Shown in pieces: positions 47,016 through 49,220 of a DNA stretch of 49,220 bases. Location of the stretch: the NCBI GenBank assembly GCA_037623315.1, contig JBBJJH010000027.1, positions 1 to 49,220 of the forward strand, in the 5' to 3' direction. How positions within the stretch are numbered: position 1 is the stretch's first letter; each line of letters opens with the position of its first letter. The notes under the pieces were generated by a model that saw nothing but the letters and a program-made list of their open reading frames with translations, did no database searches and was not told the origin of the DNA. Origin of the DNA: Halanaerobiaceae bacterium ANBcell28. GTDB taxonomy: Bacteria > Bacillota > Halanaerobiia > Halanaerobiales > DTU029. Position numbers and translations under genes: made by a program.

Positions 47016-48188
47016 ATGAATAAAATATACTTAGATCATGCAGCCACTACACGGCTATCTCCGCAAGTTTTTGAAGCTATGGAACCCTATTTTACAAAGT
47101 TTTATGGTAATCCTTCTAGTGTTTATACTACAGGACAAGAGTCTGCTCGTGCTGTTAGTGATTCTAGAGAAAAGGTTGCTGAAATATTAGGTGCTGAAGA
47201 GCAAGAGATTATTTTTACAGCTGGTGGAACTGAAGCTAATAATATGGCAATTAAAGGCGTTGCGTTTGCATTGCAAGATCAAGGTAAACATATTATAACA
47301 TCTAGTATAGAACATCACGCTGTATTACATGCATGCGAACAACTAGAAAAAGTCTATGGATTTGAAGTTACTTATTTAGAAGTAGATAAAGAAGGTTTTG
47401 TTGATCCAGGAGATTTAAAGAAAGCTATTAGAGATGATACTATCTTGGTTAGTATTATGATGGCTAATAACGAAATAGGTACAATCGAGCCAATAAAAGA
47501 ATTAGCAGAGCTTGCAAAAGATAAAGGTGTATATTTTCATACTGATGCCGTTCAAGCTATTGGGCAAACAAAAGTAGATGTCAAAGACTTGGGTATAGAC
47601 TTATTGTCTCTATCAGCTCATAAATTTAATGGCCCTAAAGGTGTTGGTGCTTTGTATATTAGAAAAGGAACAAAAATTATTCCTTTGTTATCTGGTGGAG
47701 CACAGGAAAGGCAAAAAAGAGCTGGAACAGAAAATGTTGCTGGAATAGTTGGGATGGCTAAAGCTCTAGAAATAGCTACTATTGAATTGGATAAGAATAT
47801 TGAGTATATGCGAAATCTGAGAGATAAATTAATTAACGAAATTGAATCAAAAATAGAGTATTCAATCCTAAATGGTCCTAGAAATGAAAATAGGTTAGCT
47901 AATAATGTACATTTTTGTTTTCGTTATATAGAGGGTGAAGCTATACTGTTAAATTTAGATATGCTTGGTATAGCAGCTTCTAGTGGATCTGCTTGTACAT
48001 CTGGTTCTCTAGATCCATCACATGTATTATTAGCCATTGGTCATCCTCATGAAATTGCACATGGTTCTTTGCGTCTGTCTATAGGTTTGGATACTACTGT
48101 AGAAGATGTTGAATATGTAAGTAGTGTACTGCCTTCTATAGTTCAAAAGATTAGAGATATGTCTCCGCTTTATGTGGAGCAAAAATAA
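47016..48188 (+). CDS. iscS: Cysteine desulfurase (IscS/NifS)
   Basis: This 390-residue PLP enzyme releases sulfur from cysteine for Fe-S clusters and tRNA thiolation. It has YLDHAATTRLSP, GGTEANNMAI, SIEHHAVLH, the PLP lysine K203 in SAHKFNGPKG and the active-site cysteine C327 in SSGSACTSGSLDPSHVL. ATG 47016 follows AGAAGGAGTGG 13 bases after the regulator. Length and motifs are normal for a class I (IscS/NifS) enzyme. Confidence 0.97.
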   Translation: MNKIYLDHAATTRLSPQVFEAMEPYFTKFYGNPSSVYTTGQESARAVSDSREKVAEILGAEEQEIIFTAGGTEANNMAIKGVAFALQDQGKHIITSSIEHHAVLHACEQLEKVYGFEVTYLEVDKEGFVDPGDLKKAIRDDTILVSIMMANNEIGTIEPIKELAELAKDKGVYFHTDAVQAIGQTKVDVKDLGIDLLSLSAHKFNGPKGVGALYIRKGTKIIPLLSGGAQERQKRAGTENVAGIVGMAKALEIATIELDKNIEYMRNLRDKLINEIESKIEYSILNGPRNENRLANNVHFCFRYIEGEAILLNLDMLGIAASSGSACTSGSLDPSHVLLAIGHPHEIAHGSLRLSIGLDTTVEDVEYVSSVLPSIVQKIRDMSPLYVEQK

Positions 48189-48194
48189 AAAATA

Positions 48195-48223
48195 TTGACA
48201 TAATAGACTTGAAAAATTATTTT
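48195..48223 (+). promoter_or_regulatory. Possible internal promoter before iscU
   Basis: TTGACA (48195-48200) and TATTTT (48218-48223) are 17 bases apart, and a second pair TTGAAA (48209-48214)/TATTGT (48232-48237) overlaps. The 69-base iscS-iscU gap suggests separate expression, but the -10 matches are weak. Confidence 0.4.
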
Positions 48224-48257
48224 ATTATATTTATTGTTACAAAGGAGATGAGTTGAT

Positions 48258-48707
48258 ATGTACACAGAAAAAGTAATGGATCACTTTACTAATCCAAGAA
48301 ATGTAGGCTCTATAGATAACGCTGATGCAGTAGGTGAGGTGGGGAATCCAGTATGTGGTGACATCATTAAACTGTTTATAAAGGTTAATGATGATGTTAT
48401 TGAAGATATTAAGTTTAAGACTTTTGGCTGTGGAGCAGCTATAGCGACTAGTAGTATGGTTACAGAACTGGTAAAGGGAAAGTCTTTGGATGAAGCTTTA
48501 GAAATTAGTAATAAAAGTGTGGCTGAGGCATTAGATGGATTGCCACCTGCAAAAATGCACTGTTCGAATCTAGCTGCTGATGCACTACACAAGGCTATTA
48601 AGGACTATAGAAATGAGGAATTTGTTGAAAAAGATCCTCATAGTTGTGAGCATAGTAATTTCTGTCATAAAGATTTTAATATTGAATTAGAGGAAGAGGC
48701 TAATTAG
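48258..48707 (+). CDS. iscU: IscU/NifU-type Fe-S scaffold protein
   Basis: The 149-residue scaffold assembles Fe-S clusters with IscS. Cluster ligands C33 (with D35 in PVCGD), C58 (FGCGAA) and C102 (MHCSNLA) are present. After the normal fold the protein carries a tail of about 25 residues with C130, H131, C136 and H137 (CEHSNFCH), which could bind metal. The proximal arrangement without hscBA or fdx resembles clostridial minimal isc modules. ATG 48258 follows AAAGGAGATGAG. Confidence 0.95.
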   Translation: MYTEKVMDHFTNPRNVGSIDNADAVGEVGNPVCGDIIKLFIKVNDDVIEDIKFKTFGCGAAIATSSMVTELVKGKSLDEALEISNKSVAEALDGLPPAKMHCSNLAADALHKAIKDYRNEEFVEKDPHSCEHSNFCHKDFNIELEEEAN

Positions 48708-48718
48708 ATTGATAATAG

Positions 48719-48808
48719 ATAGTATTGAAGGTTTATTAACATTATAAATTGTTATTTTGTTAATAAGATGTTCCTGATAAAAAGAATACTTCAATACTAT
48801 TTTGTTTG
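48719..48808 (+). terminator. Nested long dyad, probable terminator after iscU
   Basis: A perfect 12-bp outer stem, ATAGTATTGAAG (48719-48730) with CTTCAATACTAT (48789-48800), is followed by TTTTGTTTG. Inside it, TTATTAACA (48733-48741) pairs perfectly with TGTTAATAA (48758-48766). The outer stem plus T run can end transcription of the Fe-S genes. The size and nested structure are unusual for a terminator. Confidence 0.6.
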
Positions 48809-48991
48809 TATAAAAAGAATTTCAAGAAAGAGTTGAGTTTCGCAAGCTGATAATATATATACATATATAATATAATGTTGTTTAATTTATTAATTGAACT
48901 TCGTAGATGAATTGCCTGCTTAGCTATGACGATTTAGATAACTGAGTTATCATTGTTTAAAATAAATTGGCTTTGCAATCTTGCATAAAAT
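48809..48991 (+). other. Gene-free AT-rich spacer
   Basis: No credible gene is seen. TTGAGT (48833-48838) and TATATA (48856-48861) are 17 bases apart and could be a weak promoter within a run of alternating AT. GATAAC/GTTATC (48937-48951) forms a small hairpin. The stretch leads directly into the 88-bp tandem array. Confidence 0.5.
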
Positions 48992-49000
48992 GAAAAGTTC

Positions 49001-49029
49001 TTGACAGTGACTATGAGAGATGTTAAGAT
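49001..49029 (+). promoter_or_regulatory. Tandem promoter, copy 1
   Basis: TTGACA (49001-49006), exactly 17 bases, TAAGAT (49024-49029). Transcription would begin near 49036. GCTTC/GAAGC (49040-49044 and 49052-49056) can form a hairpin around seven A residues at the start of the transcript. Confidence 0.75.
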
Positions 49030-49088
49030 AACTCTTGTCGCTTCAAAAAAAGAAGCTAAGAGCTTTCAAGAAAGACTTTGAAAAGTTC

Positions 49089-49117
49089 TTGACAGTGACT
49101 ATGAGAGATGTTAAGAT
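49089..49117 (+). promoter_or_regulatory. Tandem promoter, copy 2
   Basis: TTGACA (49089-49094), 17 bases, TAAGAT (49112-49117), identical in hexamers and spacer to copy 1. The following stem becomes GCTTT/GAAGC, keeping pairing through a G-T wobble. Confidence 0.75.
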
Positions 49118-49176
49118 AACTCTTGTCGCTTTAAAAAATGAAGCTAAGAGCTTTCGAGAAAAACTTTGAAAAGTTC

Positions 49177-49205
49177 TTGACAGTAAGTATGAGAGATGTT
49201 AAGAT
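49177..49205 (+). promoter_or_regulatory. Tandem promoter, copy 3
   Basis: TTGACA (49177-49182), 17 bases, TAAGAT (49200-49205). Two spacer bases differ from the other copies while both hexamers are unchanged. The window stops 15 bases later. Confidence 0.72.
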
Positions 49206-49220
49206 AACTCTTGTCGCTTC

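Larger units (their letters stand above)
48992..49220 (+). repeat. 88-bp tandem repeat, two full copies and one cut by the window end
   Basis: Copies start at 48992, 49080 and 49168, exactly 88 bases apart. Copies 1 and 2 differ at only about five positions, mainly in the A-rich loop and the following CAAGAAAGA segment. Copy 3 (53 bases seen) differs in the promoter spacer (GTAAGT for GTGACT). Each copy contains a complete promoter and a leader with small inverted repeats. No reading frame spans the array. Confidence 0.97.

Noticed and set aside
48992-49220. CRISPR array at the window end
   Set aside because: The whole 88-bp unit is repeated with almost no variation and no unique spacers, and each unit carries a promoter.

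Overview
The window is an AT-rich (roughly 30% G+C by eye), densely packed bacterial chromosome segment, mostly housekeeping genes on the + strand. The order yqfC-yqfD-phoH-pgpH-ybeY-dgkA-cdd-era-recO-dnaG-rpoD-nif3, the sporulation-type YqfC/YqfD and BofC-like proteins, the hisS-aspS-6S RNA-rarA-Rrf2-iscS order and the strong AGGAGG-type ribosome binding sites point to a low-GC Bacillota. A type A RNase P RNA, a DgkA-PAP2 fusion and genes scattered relative to Bacillus suggest a clostridial or Halanaerobiales-like lineage rather than Bacillales. The order-level guess is inference.

Layout. 163-11303: a sporulation, RNA-maturation and membrane-lipid cluster (yqfC, yqfD, phoH, pgpH, ybeY, dgkA-PAP2), two envelope genes (DUF881 and a YerB-like lipoprotein with an acidic 16-residue repeat), then cdd, era, deoC and recO. 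11325-17559: a DUF4342 protein, dgt, dnaG, rpoD, a CAU tRNA with its own promoter and terminator, nif3-like and a C4 zinc-finger protein. 17624-20030: RNase P RNA, a GAF-GGDEF diguanylate cyclase and two overlapping small genes of unknown function. 20243-29190: yebC, a BofC-like gene, ruvCAB, queA, tgt, yajC, lepB, secD and secF. 29278-38465: a UbiB-family kinase-like gene, hisC, recJ, apt, the ppGpp enzyme gene rel, dtd and an MBL-fold hydrolase. 38524-43235: a secreted parvulin-like/TPR protein, hisS and aspS. 43262-46481: a lone minus-strand small membrane gene, 6S RNA, 5-formyl-THF cyclo-ligase, rarA and an IMPACT-family gene. 46562-48707: an iron-sulfur module (IscR-like regulator, iscS, iscU-type scaffold).

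The last 513 bases hold no gene. They carry a nested dyad that looks like the terminator of the iscU-type gene, then an 88-bp tandem repeat of which two full copies and part of a third are visible before the window ends. Each copy carries a near-consensus sigma-A promoter (TTGACA, 17 bp, TAAGAT) followed by a small hairpin-forming leader. This is the most striking non-coding structure here. It looks like stacked promoters for a strongly expressed unit, possibly an rRNA operon, just outside the window.

Together the genes cover transcription initiation (sigma-A, 6S RNA), replication priming, recombination and repair (RecO, RecJ, RuvABC, RarA), tRNA modification and charging, protein export (YajC, SecDF, signal peptidase) and Fe-S cluster assembly. 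Enzymes for three nucleotide second messengers are present: c-di-AMP (PgpH), c-di-GMP (GGDEF) and ppGpp (Rel). I found no clear new defence or mobile system. The best leads are the promoter array, the 6S RNA/cyclo-ligase linkage, the lipoprotein repeat tail and the unrecognised small genes.
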